From Oscillospiraceae bacterium (lineage in GTDB: Bacteria; Bacillota; Clostridia; Oscillospirales; Oscillospiraceae): a stretch of 56,081 nucleotides of DNA. The translations under genes and the position numbers were made by a program. Below are positions 39,991-48,342 of the stretch, one piece after another; within the stretch, counting starts at the first letter, position 1, and every line of letters starts with the position of its first letter. A model generated the notes under the pieces. That model worked only from the letters and a program-made list of their open reading frames with translations. It ran no database searches and had not been told where the DNA came from. The DNA is taken from the NCBI GenBank assembly GCA_017519005.1, contig JAFWTG010000134.1, positions 1 to 56,081 of the forward strand, in the 5' to 3' direction.

Positions 39991-41568
39991 TCAGGAAACG
40001 GGCTCAACCTTTGCCACCACGCACCAGTCCTCGCCCAGCTTCTCCAGGGTGATGCGATCCTCCCGCCGGGTGAAGCCGCCATTCCGGTACTCACAGACCT
40101 GCGCCGTCCAGCTCCCGTCCTCGTTCTCCTCCAGGCCGGTCAGCCGGGTCAGGCTCGGGTCCTCCGACGGTACGTGATACATCAGCGTGTTATCCTTGCC
40201 GCTCAGAAAATAGCCGGCCAGGAATCTGCTTGCCTGGTCCATGTTCATGATATTGAGCAGGATGCTGAACGCCTCCGACAGATCCACGGAGGTCGGGACC
40301 CACAGGTCCTTCTCCTCTCCTGCGTCGATCTCGCCGTCCGTATAGCCAAGGCTGTGCAGAAAGCTTTCCGGGTCGCAGGCCCTTTCGTTGCGGAGCCGAT
40401 AGTACCAGTAGATCTGATAGGACGGGTCCTCGTCGTCCTCCGGAACGAAGACCGGCGGAAGGAGGTCTTCCGGGCAGGGCGGGCAGTGTTCCTTCGCAAA
40501 ATCCGTAACGTACTGCGTATGATGCTCCATCATCCAGGCGTCGGACACGCCGAAATACCAATAGTCCGCCGGGGAATCTCCCGCATCCCAGGTGGCGTCA
40601 AACTGGTAATACTGTCCGTCGATCCGGGCGATATTCCAGATGTGATAGTCCGGCGAATCGCCCAGGTTGATATAGCCCCGAACGGTTAAGCATTCGATCC
40701 CGGCCAGGTTTGCCATCACGTACAGGGCCTCCGTGTATCCGGCGCAGACCGTTTTCTTCCGTACCAGGGCGTCGTAGAGCAGGCACCAGTTCTGCTCCGT
40801 ATAGTAATTGTTTGAATCGTAGCGCACGTTGTCGGTCAGATACTTGTACAGGTACAGCATTCTTCCTGCTTCATCCAGGCCCTCCGGCATGGCGTCCACA
40901 ACGCGCTTTGCCTCGGCAACGCCCTCCTGATAGGACTTCGCCAGTCCCCGCTCCTCCATGCCGCCCAGGGTGACCAGGAGAAAGATCAGGGTCCTGCCGT
41001 CCTCCTGCGGAAAGCTTTGGATCTCCAGCGCGCCGGGCGCACCGGTTCCGTTGATGCTGAAGGTTTCCGCCAGATAGTGCGCCGCCTCCTGTATCGTACC
41101 GTAGTTGAACTCGGCAGTGGGGATGCAGAAGCGGCTGAAGCCCTGGGCCATGGCGTAATCCAGAACCGGAAGGAGCCCCTCCACCAGACCCTCGGGCATG
41201 AACTGCTCGAAATAGCGGGTGCGGGGCAGGCGCTCCGCTTCCGCGGCATGAATCTCCGCCAGGGGGACGTTGACCACCTCCAGCCCCTCGTCGCCCTTGT
41301 TCCGCAGAAAGGCCACGCTGTCCGCATCCACGAAGCCGTCCGGGACCTTGTTGGTACGGAATGCCCTGGCCCAGGCGATCCGGGGCAGCGCCAGGTCCGC
41401 GTCCGTGGACGCGAGCTCCGTCGTGTCGGCGTCCGGCGTCGATTCGGGCTCGCGCTCCGTCCCGGTCTGGGCGGAGGCCGCCGGAGTCGGACCGGCCCCG
41501 CAGCCGGCAAGAAGTCCGGCCAACAGCAGCAGGATCAAAAGCAGGGAAAGCACGCGATTGCGTTTCAT
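39991..41568 (-). CDS. Lipoprotein with a transglutaminase-like domain
   Basis: About 525 residues. The signal peptide ends in the lipobox LLAGC, so it is a membrane-anchored outer-face protein, then a Thr/Glu-rich linker. The transglutaminase-like (cysteine protease fold) core keeps the triad: Cys in KKTVCAGYTEALYVMANLAGI, His in DSPDYHIWNIARID and Asp in YYQFDATWD. Such domains cut or crosslink peptides or modify cell-wall proteins; the target here is unknown. The ATG at 41568 fits AGGAG 9 bases upstream; the ATG at 41574 is an alternative two codons earlier. It is a lone gene. Confidence 0.85.
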   Translation of the reverse strand: MKRNRVLSLLLILLLLAGLLAGCGAGPTPAASAQTGTEREPESTPDADTTELASTDADLALPRIAWARAFRTNKVPDGFVDADSVAFLRNKGDEGLEVVNVPLAEIHAAEAERLPRTRYFEQFMPEGLVEGLLPVLDYAMAQGFSRFCIPTAEFNYGTIQEAAHYLAETFSINGTGAPGALEIQSFPQEDGRTLIFLLVTLGGMEERGLAKSYQEGVAEAKRVVDAMPEGLDEAGRMLYLYKYLTDNVRYDSNNYYTEQNWCLLYDALVRKKTVCAGYTEALYVMANLAGIECLTVRGYINLGDSPDYHIWNIARIDGQYYQFDATWDAGDSPADYWYFGVSDAWMMEHHTQYVTDFAKEHCPPCPEDLLPPVFVPEDDEDPSYQIYWYYRLRNERACDPESFLHSLGYTDGEIDAGEEKDLWVPTSVDLSEAFSILLNIMNMDQASRFLAGYFLSGKDNTLMYHVPSEDPSLTRLTGLEENEDGSWTAQVCEYRNGGFTRREDRITLEKLGEDWCVVAKVEPVS

Positions 41569-41652
41569 TCTCATTCACTCCTCTCTGCTGTATAAGAGTC
41601 GAAAAGCGCCGCTTCAGTTGACAGCAAAATGTAAACTTTTTGTGAACAAATA

Positions 41653-41696
41653 CAAGGTCCGGAAGCAGGGCGCTGTGCCTCTGCTTCCGGACCTTG
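41653..41696 (-). terminator. Intrinsic terminator-like hairpin after aspS
   Basis: Perfect 16-base stem, 41653-41668 with 41681-41696, then TATTTGTT on the minus strand; the T tract is weak. It could end the aspS transcript through the repeat. Confidence 0.6.
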
Positions 41697-41732
41697 TGCT
41701 GCGGCGGATGGAACGACTCTGTCGTCGAAAAG

Positions 41733-41835
41733 ACCCCTCCACCGGCCTTGCGGCCGGTCCCCCTCCCCTGCAGGCAGGGGAGGTTTGCGCGCAGGGAGCG
41801 CCTCGTGTACGCCTCCTCCCTGCAGGCAGGGGAGG
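41733..41835. repeat. Dispersed palindromic repeat, two units
   Basis: Unit one (41733-41784) has palindrome ACCGGCCTTGCGGCCGGT (41741-41758) and CCTCCCCTGC/GCAGGGGAGG (41762-41783). A second GCAGGCAGGGGAGG hairpin ends at 41835. Layout matches the repeat inside ppk1 (19279-19330). Confidence 0.8.
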
Positions 41836-41847
41836 CTTCGGGCGTTC

Positions 41848-43623
41848 TTACGCCTCGTCCTTGACGATGGCGATGTGCACCTCGTCGAGCTGCTTCTGGC
41901 TGACGGTGGTGGGGGCGTCCATCATCACGTCCTGGGCCTTCTGGTTCATGGGGAAGGTGATGACCTCGCGGATGCTCTCCTCGCCGGTGAGCAGCATGAT
42001 GATCCGGTCCACGCCGGGGGCCGCGCCCGCGTGCGGGGGCGCGCCGTAGGTGAAGGCGTTGTACATGGCGGGGAACTTGGCCTTGACCTCCGCCTCGCCC
42101 AGGCGCACCAGCTCAAAGGCCTTGACCATGATCTCGGGGTCGTGGTTCCGGACCGCGCCGGAGGCGGACTCGTAGCCGTTGATCACCAGGTCATACTGGC
42201 AGGCGGTGATGGACAGGGGGTCGATCTCGCCCCGCTCGGCCTTCAGGAGGGTCTCCAGGCCGCCGTCGGGCATGGAGAAGGGGTTGTGGCAGAACTCCAG
42301 CTCGCCGCTCTCCTCGCCGATCTCATACATGGGGAAGTCCACGATCCAGCAGATCTGATACTGCTCCTTGTCCATGTGCGCGGGGCAGAGATTGCCCAGC
42401 TTGACGCGGAGCACGCCGGCAGTCTTCTGGGCCGCGGCCTTCTTGCCGGCGGTGAGGCCCACGAAGCAGTTCTTCGGCAGCTTCAGCGCGGACAGGACCT
42501 GATCCTTGAAGGGCTGCACGAACTTGGCGATGCCGCCCACGATCTCGCCGTTCTCATCCACCCGGAACCAATAGGGCTTCTGCCCGGCCTGGACCTCCAC
42601 GTCGGCGCAGAGCTTGTCGATCTGCTTGCGGGTGGCGTTGAAGTCGGAGACCACGATGGCCTTGACGGTATTGCCCTCAAAGGGCCCGAAGCCGATGCCC
42701 TGCAGCAGCTCGGTGGCGTCGGTGATGGTCAGGTCGATGCGGAGGTCCGGCTTGTCGGTGCCGTAGGTCTCCATGGCGTCGTTGAAGCGGATGCGGCGGA
42801 AGGGCGCCGGGGTGACCCGCTCATAGAGGCCGAACTTGCGGAAGACCGGCTCGATGACGGATTCCAGCACACCCAGCACGTCGTCTTGGCCGGCGAAGGC
42901 CATTTCCATATCCAGCTGGTAGAACTCGCCGGGGGTGCGGTCGCCCCGGGCGTCCTCGTCCCGGAAGCAGGGGGCAATCTGGAAGTAGCGGTCGAAGCCC
43001 GCGGTCATCAGCAGCTGCTTGAACTGCTGGGGGGCCTGGGGCAGGGCGTAGAACTTGCCGGGGTGCTTCCGGGCAGGCACCAGGTAGTCCCGGGCGCCCT
43101 CCGGGGAGGAGGCCGTCAGGATGGGGGTGGTGATCTCCAGGAAGCCCTGCTCGGTCATGAGCCGGCGCAGCTCCGCCACCACGTTGCAGCGGAGGATGAT
43201 ATTCTTCTTCACCGCCGGGTTGCGGAGGTCCAGATAGCGGTATTTCAGTCGGGTGTCCTCGGCGGCCTCCCGGCTGCGGTTGATCTCAAAGGGCAGCTCG
43301 TTGTGGATGCACTTGCCCAGCACCTCGATCCTGCTGGGAACGACCTCGATCTCGCCGGTGGGCAGCTTGGGGTTCTTGGAGTCCCGCTCCCGGACCACGC
43401 CGTCCACGGCGATGGTGGTCTCCTTGTTCAGGGGCTTGACGACGTTCATCATCTCCTCGGTCTCGATGACGACCTGCGTGGTGCCGTAGAAGTCCCGAAG
43501 CACGACGAAAGCGAAATTGGCGCCGACCGTGCGGACGTTTTCCATCCATCCGACAATGCGGACGGTCTTGCCTGCGTCGGAGAGCCGCAGCTCCCCGCAG
43601 TTGTGGGTTCTGTTCTGGGTCAT
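41848..43623 (-). CDS. aspS: Aspartyl-tRNA synthetase
   Basis: A 591-residue class IIb synthetase of the bacterial type that charges tRNA-Asp. It has an N-terminal OB-fold anticodon-binding domain (GELRLSDAGKTVRIVGWMENVR), motif 2 around FRDEDARGDRTPGEFYQLDMEM, the bacterial GAD insert in the middle (~290-420) and the end motif 3 GAPPHAGAAPGVDRIIMLL. It follows hisS after a 117-base gap that holds a repeat. The hisS-aspS order is conserved in Firmicutes. AGAGG precedes the ATG. Confidence 0.96.
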   Translation of the reverse strand: MTQNRTHNCGELRLSDAGKTVRIVGWMENVRTVGANFAFVVLRDFYGTTQVVIETEEMMNVVKPLNKETTIAVDGVVRERDSKNPKLPTGEIEVVPSRIEVLGKCIHNELPFEINRSREAAEDTRLKYRYLDLRNPAVKKNIILRCNVVAELRRLMTEQGFLEITTPILTASSPEGARDYLVPARKHPGKFYALPQAPQQFKQLLMTAGFDRYFQIAPCFRDEDARGDRTPGEFYQLDMEMAFAGQDDVLGVLESVIEPVFRKFGLYERVTPAPFRRIRFNDAMETYGTDKPDLRIDLTITDATELLQGIGFGPFEGNTVKAIVVSDFNATRKQIDKLCADVEVQAGQKPYWFRVDENGEIVGGIAKFVQPFKDQVLSALKLPKNCFVGLTAGKKAAAQKTAGVLRVKLGNLCPAHMDKEQYQICWIVDFPMYEIGEESGELEFCHNPFSMPDGGLETLLKAERGEIDPLSITACQYDLVINGYESASGAVRNHDPEIMVKAFELVRLGEAEVKAKFPAMYNAFTYGAPPHAGAAPGVDRIIMLLTGEESIREVITFPMNQKAQDVMMDAPTTVSQKQLDEVHIAIVKDEA

Positions 43624-43660
43624 GTATACATACCTCTTTTTCGGATTTTTTGTTTTTAAC

Positions 43661-43736
43661 GTAGGGGGCGGCGTCCTCGACGCCCCGTGGGTACCGATTC
43701 TGAAACCTGCGGGCCGTCGAGGACGCCGGCCCCTAC
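43661..43736. repeat. Inverted-repeat element between hisS and aspS
   Basis: 22-base arms, 43661-43682 and 43715-43736 (one mismatch), read GTAGGGGGCGGCGTCCTCGA and its complement. The GTAGGGGCG...CGCCCCTAC type of hairpin is a common dispersed repeat in Clostridia. Confidence 0.8.
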
Positions 43737-43740
43737 AGGA

Positions 43741-45096
43741 TCAACCCCGGATCAGCTTCCCATTGCCGCGGACGCGCATGTCCTCCAGAATGACGTTGGC
43801 CGCCTCCGTCAGGGTCAGAAGCTGCTGCTCGCCGGTCTGCATGTTTTTCAGGGAAATCTTGTTCTGGGCGGCCTCGTCCTCCCCCAGGAAGGCCACGAAG
43901 GGGATGCCCAGCTTGTCGGCGTAGCCCATCTTGGCCTTGAACTTCTTCTGCTCCGTGTAGAGCTGGGTGCGGATCTCGCAGCCCCGGAAGAAGGTGGCAG
44001 CCTCAGCCGCGGCGGTCAGATCCTGGGTCATGGGCAGAATCAGCAGCTCCGCGGGGGCGGTGTTCAGCTTCTCGTTCAGCAGCTTCTGCTCCTGGAGCAC
44101 GTAGAACAGCCGGGTGGCGCCGATGGAGATGCCCACGCCGGGGAGCTGGCGCTCGGTGTAGTACTCGGCCAGGTTGTCGTAGCGGCCGCCGGAGCAGATG
44201 GAGCCGATCTCGGGGTGATCCAGCATCACGGTCTCGTAGACGGTGCCGGTGTAGTAATCCAGGCCCCGGGCGATGGTGAGATCCACGGCGAAGTGGGTCT
44301 CCGGCACGCCGAAGGCGTCCAGGTACCTGGTCACGGTCTTCAGTTCCTCCAGGCCGACGTCAAAGAGCTCGTTCCGGCCCGCATAGCCCTCCAGGGCGTT
44401 CAGGACCTCGGCGTTGGAGCCGCGGATGGAGATGAATTTCAGAATCTCATCCGCCTGCCCGCCGCTGAGCTGTACGTCCTCCACCAGCAGATCCCGGACC
44501 TTTTCCGCGCCGATCTTGTCCAGCTTGTCCACGGTGCGCATGATGTCGCCGGAGCGCTCGGAGAGGCCCTGCATGGCGTAGAAGCCGTTGAGAATCTTGC
44601 GGTTGTTGACCCGGATCTGGAAGCGCTCCAGGCCCAGGCGGATGAAGGTGGTATAGATGACAGCGGGGATCTCCGCCTCGTTGGCGATGTCCAGCTTGCC
44701 ATCGCCGATGATGTCGATGTCGGCCTGGTAGAACTCGCGGAAGCGGCCGCGCTGGGCCCGCTCGCCCCGGTAGACCTTGCCGATCTGGTAGCGGCGGAAG
44801 GGGAAGGCCAGCTCGCCGGCGTGCAGGGCCACATATTTGGCCAGGGGGACCGTCAGATCAAAGCGCAGAGCCAGATCGGCGTCACCCTTGGAGAAGCGGT
44901 AGATCTGCTTCTCGGTCTCGCCGCCGCCCTTGGCCAGCAAAATCTCGGCGGATTCCACCAGCGGAGTGTCCAGCGGCGTGAAGCCGTAGAGAGAATAGGT
45001 TTCCCGGAGCGTCTGCAGAAAGCGCTCCATCTGCTGCTGCGGCGCGGGCAGCAGCTCCATAAAGCCGGACAGGGTCCGGGGGGTGATAACAGGCAT
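43741..45096 (-). CDS. hisS: Histidyl-tRNA synthetase
   Basis: A ~451-residue class II synthetase that charges tRNA-His. Motif 2 region: RYQIGKVYRGERAQRGRFREFYQADIDIIGDG. The histidine-specific segment is TIARGLDYYTGTVYE, followed by GSICSGGRYDNLAEYY. The C-terminal ~100 residues form the anticodon-binding domain. The ATG at 45096 has GGAGG 7 bases upstream; the upstream in-frame start at 45132 lacks one. It is part of the minD-to-aspS minus-strand cluster. Confidence 0.95.
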   Translation of the reverse strand: MPVITPRTLSGFMELLPAPQQQMERFLQTLRETYSLYGFTPLDTPLVESAEILLAKGGGETEKQIYRFSKGDADLALRFDLTVPLAKYVALHAGELAFPFRRYQIGKVYRGERAQRGRFREFYQADIDIIGDGKLDIANEAEIPAVIYTTFIRLGLERFQIRVNNRKILNGFYAMQGLSERSGDIMRTVDKLDKIGAEKVRDLLVEDVQLSGGQADEILKFISIRGSNAEVLNALEGYAGRNELFDVGLEELKTVTRYLDAFGVPETHFAVDLTIARGLDYYTGTVYETVMLDHPEIGSICSGGRYDNLAEYYTERQLPGVGISIGATRLFYVLQEQKLLNEKLNTAPAELLILPMTQDLTAAAEAATFFRGCEIRTQLYTEQKKFKAKMGYADKLGIPFVAFLGEDEAAQNKISLKNMQTGEQQLLTLTEAANVILEDMRVRGNGKLIRG

Positions 45097-45159
45097 GGAT
45101 GTACCTCCGTTATAGAATATAGGGACGAGCACGCCCGCCCATTGTGTGATTGGCTCGGA

Positions 45160-45474
45160 TTAACGCTCGATATAGTGCTGCTCGCCGTCGATGATGACCA
45201 GGAAGAAGTCTTCACCGTCATAGACCTGCACCGCTCCGTGGGTCACGTTGCACTCGTTTTCATTGGCTGGCATCCGATCCAGGGGAATCTCGGTGCAGTC
45301 GATCAGGACGGCGTCCTCGGGCAGGGCCAGGCCGGTGGTCTCCTCGGGAACCTTCCAGAGCCGGCCGTCGTGTACGATATGGGTCTCGGGCGGATTTTCT
45401 CTGTCGCCGCAGGCGGTGAACAGCAGCGCAGCGGTCAGAAGCAGAATCAGCGCGATACAGACAGAGCGTTTCAT
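45160..45474 (-). CDS. Small lipoprotein of unknown function
   Basis: A 104-residue protein with a clear lipoprotein signal: MKRSVCIALILLLTAALLFTACGD, lipid-bearing Cys at residue 22. The ~80-residue mature part is acidic with no motif I recognise (WKVPEETTGLALPEDAVLIDC; a second Cys may matter). AAGGAG lies 6 bases before the ATG. It sits between the DUF2461 gene and hisS on the same strand. Confidence 0.75.
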   Translation of the reverse strand: MKRSVCIALILLLTAALLFTACGDRENPPETHIVHDGRLWKVPEETTGLALPEDAVLIDCTEIPLDRMPANENECNVTHGAVQVYDGEDFFLVIIDGEQHYIER

Positions 45475-45537
45475 AGAGAGCTCCTTGAATCATTGTTTTT
45501 CATCAGTTGCCAGGTTTTTGCGGGCAGATTGCCCGCG

Positions 45538-46218
45538 CTACGGCGTGATCGTCACGTATTCCTCCAATTCGGGGAGCGTCAGGAAATATTCATAGAAGGG
45601 CATGAGCCAGTCCCAGCCGTCGCGGACAAAGGGAAAGAGCCGGTCCGACAGGGACAGCTCGTTATGGGCTTCCCGGTGCTCCAGGCCCAGCCATTTTTTG
45701 TTGACCCAGGGCATGAGCAGCGGCGTGGTCTCCATTTTGGGCTTTTTGTAGCTCTCGCCGCCCAGGACGAACACGCTCTGCCTCTGCAGCTTTCTCGCCA
45801 GGGCTTCGGCGGGGGCGGGGTCCAGCCTCACGGCGGCCCGGAAGCGGTCCATACCGAGGTTCTTCCCGGCGGACCAGAGCCCCATGCCGCAGTCCCAGCC
45901 CTCGGGGGTGAAGCTGAACCAGAAGGCGGGCGCGCGCTCCTCCTCCCGGTCCGCCCAGAGGGTAAACCAAAGATGATCCTGCATGGGGCCCCGGCCATAG
46001 AGTCGGCGGGCGTCCCGGTAGATTCGGGAGACGTGGAGATTCCAGTCGTGCCTGGGGTATTTGCCCTGCAGATGCTCGAACAGGGCGTTTGCCAGCTCCT
46101 TGGTGGGGCGGTGCATCAGCGTCTCGTATTCGTCCTTATGGGCCTGGAACCACTCCCGGGAGTTGTTCAGGCGAAGCGACCACAGGAATTCTACGGTTTT
46201 TTCGGAATAGCTCGTCAT
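45538..46218 (-). CDS. DUF2461 family protein
   Basis: A 226-residue soluble protein of the DUF2461 (TIGR02453) family, whose function is unknown. The N-terminal signature is LWSLRLNNSREWFQAHKDEY, with HVSRIYRDARRLYGRGPMQDHLWFTLW and FWFSFTPEGWDCGMGLW, all typical. It starts 4 bases after the stop of the MGS-like gene, so the two are co-transcribed. Confidence 0.85.
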   Translation of the reverse strand: MTSYSEKTVEFLWSLRLNNSREWFQAHKDEYETLMHRPTKELANALFEHLQGKYPRHDWNLHVSRIYRDARRLYGRGPMQDHLWFTLWADREEERAPAFWFSFTPEGWDCGMGLWSAGKNLGMDRFRAAVRLDPAPAEALARKLQRQSVFVLGGESYKKPKMETTPLLMPWVNKKWLGLEHREAHNELSLSDRLFPFVRDGWDWLMPFYEYFLTLPELEEYVTITP

Positions 46219-46222
46219 GGGC

Positions 46223-46630
46223 TCAGCGCTTCGTGTGGACGAACTGGCGCCAGTCGAGGTCTCCGCGCTGGAGCCCCAGAATCAGCATTTCGGCAGTGGC
46301 CAGGTTGGTGGCTACCGGGACGTTGTGGGCGTCGCAGAGCAGGAGCGTCCGCATGGCATAGCGGTTTTCCCAGGGGTCCTTGGCGTTGGGATCGGTGAAC
46401 ATGAGGACCATATCGATCTCGTTGTAGGCAATCCGGGCGTCCACCTGTTGGTGGCCGCCCTGGTTATGGGCCAGGAACAGGGAGATCGGCAGCCCCGTGG
46501 CCTCCGCCACCAGACGGCCCGTGGTGGCCGTGGCGGAGAGGGAGTGCTTCGCAAGGACGCTCTTGTAGGCCGTGCAGAACTGGACCATGAGCTCCTTTTT
46601 CTTGTCGTGGGCCATAATGGTAATATTCAT
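46223..46630 (-). CDS. Methylglyoxal synthase-like protein with altered active site
   Basis: A 135-residue MGS-fold protein. Methylglyoxal synthase turns dihydroxyacetone phosphate into methylglyoxal. The fold is clear: AHDKKKELM at the start, ATATTGRLVAEATG (the TGTTG phosphate loop) and VPVATNLATAEMLI near the end. But the catalytic motif GGDQQVG (Asp71 in E. coli MgsA) reads GGHQQVD, with H60 in that place, and the E. coli His98 position is not His. D80 (E. coli Asp91) is kept. It may be inactive as a synthase or have a new role. AAGGAGG precedes the ATG. It follows minD, as is common. Confidence 0.8.
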   Translation of the reverse strand: MNITIMAHDKKKELMVQFCTAYKSVLAKHSLSATATTGRLVAEATGLPISLFLAHNQGGHQQVDARIAYNEIDMVLMFTDPNAKDPWENRYAMRTLLLCDAHNVPVATNLATAEMLILGLQRGDLDWRQFVHTKR

Positions 46631-46699
46631 ATTGGGACCTCCTTCAGTATCCGGGGGCAGTCAAACAACACACATGCAAATAAAAAACAGCGCGAACGG

Positions 46700-47437
46700 T
46701 CAGAGCCGCAGAAGCGGGACCTTTTTCCCCTGCAGACGGCGGGCGATGTGGAGGCAGCCCAGCGCGGCGCCGCGGTCCGTATAGCAGATCAGCGCCAGAT
46801 TGGCCGCCGCGGCCAGAACCACGTGCTCGTCCTCCGGCACGATGCCCATGAGCTGCAGGCCGATCTCGTCCATCATATCGTCCACGGTCCAGTCCAGAGC
46901 GCGGAAGGCGGCAGGCGTGACCCGATTCACCACCAGCTTGACGTCCTGCTTACCCATCAGATGGAGCTGATCCGCGGTGCCGGCGGCGTCCCGCAGAGCG
47001 GCGGGGTCCGGGGCCGCGACGATGAGAACCCTGTCGGCGTAGAGCGTGGCGAAATAGAAGCCGTCGCCGATCCCGGCGGGGGAATCAATCAGGCAAAAAT
47101 CGAAATAGTCCCGCACCGTTTCCAGCAGAGAGCCGAAGTCCTGGAAGCGGATCGTCTCCGGCCGCTCGGCCACGGGGGCCGTCAGCAGATAGAGACCCGG
47201 GATGTCGGGATGAGGCGTCGCCTCGCTGAGACTGTAGCGGCCCGAGAGCACGTCGGCAAAAGAGATGGGCGCCAGGTCCGCCATACCCAGAGAGATATCC
47301 AGATTGCGAAGCCCCATGTCCGCGTCGATGCAGAGTACCCGCAGACCTTCCGCGGCAAGACACGCGGCGACGCCTGCGCAAAGGGTAGTTTTCCCGGTGC
47401 CGCCCTTGCCGGAGGCGACGGCGATGACCTGACCCAT
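46700..47437 (-). CDS. minD: Septum-site determining ATPase MinD
   Basis: A 245-residue ParA/MinD ATPase. The deviant Walker A is ASGKGGTGKTTLCAG; DADMGLRNLDISLG (Walker A prime/switch I, with the MinD-type LRNLD) and FCLIDSPAGIG (Walker B) follow. The last residues IARRLQGKKVPLLRL could be the membrane-binding amphipathic helix. It positions the division site with MinC/MinE or DivIVA, none of which is adjacent. It is the first gene of the minus-strand cluster leading to hisS and aspS, with its own promoter. Confidence 0.85.
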   Translation of the reverse strand: MGQVIAVASGKGGTGKTTLCAGVAACLAAEGLRVLCIDADMGLRNLDISLGMADLAPISFADVLSGRYSLSEATPHPDIPGLYLLTAPVAERPETIRFQDFGSLLETVRDYFDFCLIDSPAGIGDGFYFATLYADRVLIVAAPDPAALRDAAGTADQLHLMGKQDVKLVVNRVTPAAFRALDWTVDDMMDEIGLQLMGIVPEDEHVVLAAAANLALICYTDRGAALGCLHIARRLQGKKVPLLRL

Positions 47438-47497
47438 AGGATGACCTTCCTTCCCCGGTCGGGCGCACCCGGCCAGCTTATCCTTTTATAGACTTAT

Positions 47498-47526
47498 ATT
47501 ATAGAACATTTGCAAGCGAATTTCAA
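47498..47526 (-). promoter_or_regulatory. Promoter of the minD cluster
   Basis: Minus strand: TTGAAA (47526-47521), 17-base spacer, TATAAT (47503-47498). Confidence 0.78.
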
Positions 47527-47535
47527 TCTTTATTT

Positions 47536-47564
47536 TCATAATAATCCGGCCGCTTTCATATACT
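47536..47564 (+). promoter_or_regulatory. Sigma-E-like sporulation promoter of yabP
   Basis: TCATAAT (47536-47542), 14 bases, CATATACT (47557-47564). This fits the mother-cell sigma-E pattern (TCATATT-N14-CATACAAT) with few mismatches and lies 32 bases before yabP, which is a sigma-E gene in Bacillus. Confidence 0.65.
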
Positions 47565-47596
47565 GCACTATCTGAGCGCAAGAGGGAGGCGGGAGC

Positions 47597-47890
47597 ATGG
47601 CGGAGGACAGAGAGCGCAGCAGCCGGACGGATCCCGGATCGGAGGAGCGGCTCAACCTGGAGGGGCGGCGTCTGCTGCGCGTGACGGGCGTGAAGGAGGT
47701 CCTGCGCTTCGACGAGAGCACCGTGGTGCTCCGAACCGGGGACCGTTTGCTGGTGGTCCGGGGACAGAGCCTGACCCTGCGGCAGCTGACGCCGGAGGAG
47801 GGCCGGGTTGAAATCCGGGGTCTGGTGGAAGCGCTGAGCTACGAGCAGGGCGGCAGGCAGGGCGGCCTGCTGCACAGGCTGTTCGGCTGA
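47597..47890 (+). CDS. yabP: Sporulation protein YabP
   Basis: A 97-residue YabP-family protein needed for spore formation, linked to the spore cortex or coat in the mother cell. The core LNLEGRRLLRVTGVKEVLRFDESTVVLRTGDRLLVVRGQSLTL matches the family. Its stop overlaps the yabQ start (TGATGG), so the two are coupled. GGGAGG lies 7 bases before the ATG. A sigma-E-like promoter precedes it. Confidence 0.88.
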   Translation: MAEDRERSSRTDPGSEERLNLEGRRLLRVTGVKEVLRFDESTVVLRTGDRLLVVRGQSLTLRQLTPEEGRVEIRGLVEALSYEQGGRQGGLLHRLFG

Positions 47891-48255
47891 TGGAGCTTCC
47901 GGTTTCGGTCCAGCTCCGGGAGCTGCTGCTGGCTTTGGGCGTTGGAGCAGTCTTCGGCCTGCTCAACGACCTGCTGCGGCCCCTGCGGCGGAGCCGCTTC
48001 AGCACCGCGCTGCTGGATTTGCTCTGGTGTCTGACCGTCCTGGCGACCCTGCTGCTCTTCGCCCTCTACGCCGGTCGGGGACGGCTGCGGCTTTTCGCTC
48101 TGGCCGCCATGGGGCTCAGCGGCGGGCTCTGGCTGGGGCTGATTTCTCCCCTGCTGCGGCGGCTCCAGGCAGGCGTGGAGCGGCGTCTCCGAACTCTGGG
48201 GCACAGGCTGGAAAGCGCCGTACATTTTTCGCGAAAAAATCGAAAGAATCTGTAA
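47890..48255 (+). CDS. yabQ: Spore cortex biosynthesis protein YabQ
   Basis: A 121-residue membrane protein with about three helices (QLRELLLALGVGAVFGLLNDLLRPL; LLDLLWCLTVLATLLLFALYA; LFALAAMGLSGGLWLGLI) and a basic tail. It matches YabQ, a spore-membrane protein needed for cortex formation. It is short but normal for clostridial versions. It is co-translated with yabP. The identity rests on order and hydrophobic pattern more than motifs. Confidence 0.85.
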   Translation: MELPVSVQLRELLLALGVGAVFGLLNDLLRPLRRSRFSTALLDLLWCLTVLATLLLFALYAGRGRLRLFALAAMGLSGGLWLGLISPLLRRLQAGVERRLRTLGHRLESAVHFSRKNRKNL

Positions 48256-48262
48256 ATTTTTG

Positions 48263-48290
48263 TTGATTTTTTCAAAAAATCTGTTACAAT
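48263..48290 (+). promoter_or_regulatory. Promoter of divIC with an AT palindrome
   Basis: TTGATT (48263-48268), 16 bases, TACAAT (48285-48290). GATTTTTTCAAAAAATC (48265-48281) is a perfect palindrome over the -35 and spacer. Confidence 0.6.
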
Positions 48291-48342
48291 ATTTTTTAGA
48301 CTTAATGGGATTTATGGGTTGCGCCGGAAAGGAGGTCCCTCA

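Noticed and set aside
45530-45545. Terminator hairpin after the DUF2461 gene
   Set aside because: GCGGGC/GCCCGC is present but the minus-strand side continues with A residues, not T, so it does not fit an intrinsic terminator.
43687-46398. 903-codon plus-strand open frame opposite hisS
   Set aside because: Antisense to hisS, a lipoprotein and DUF2461; no start signal or domain.
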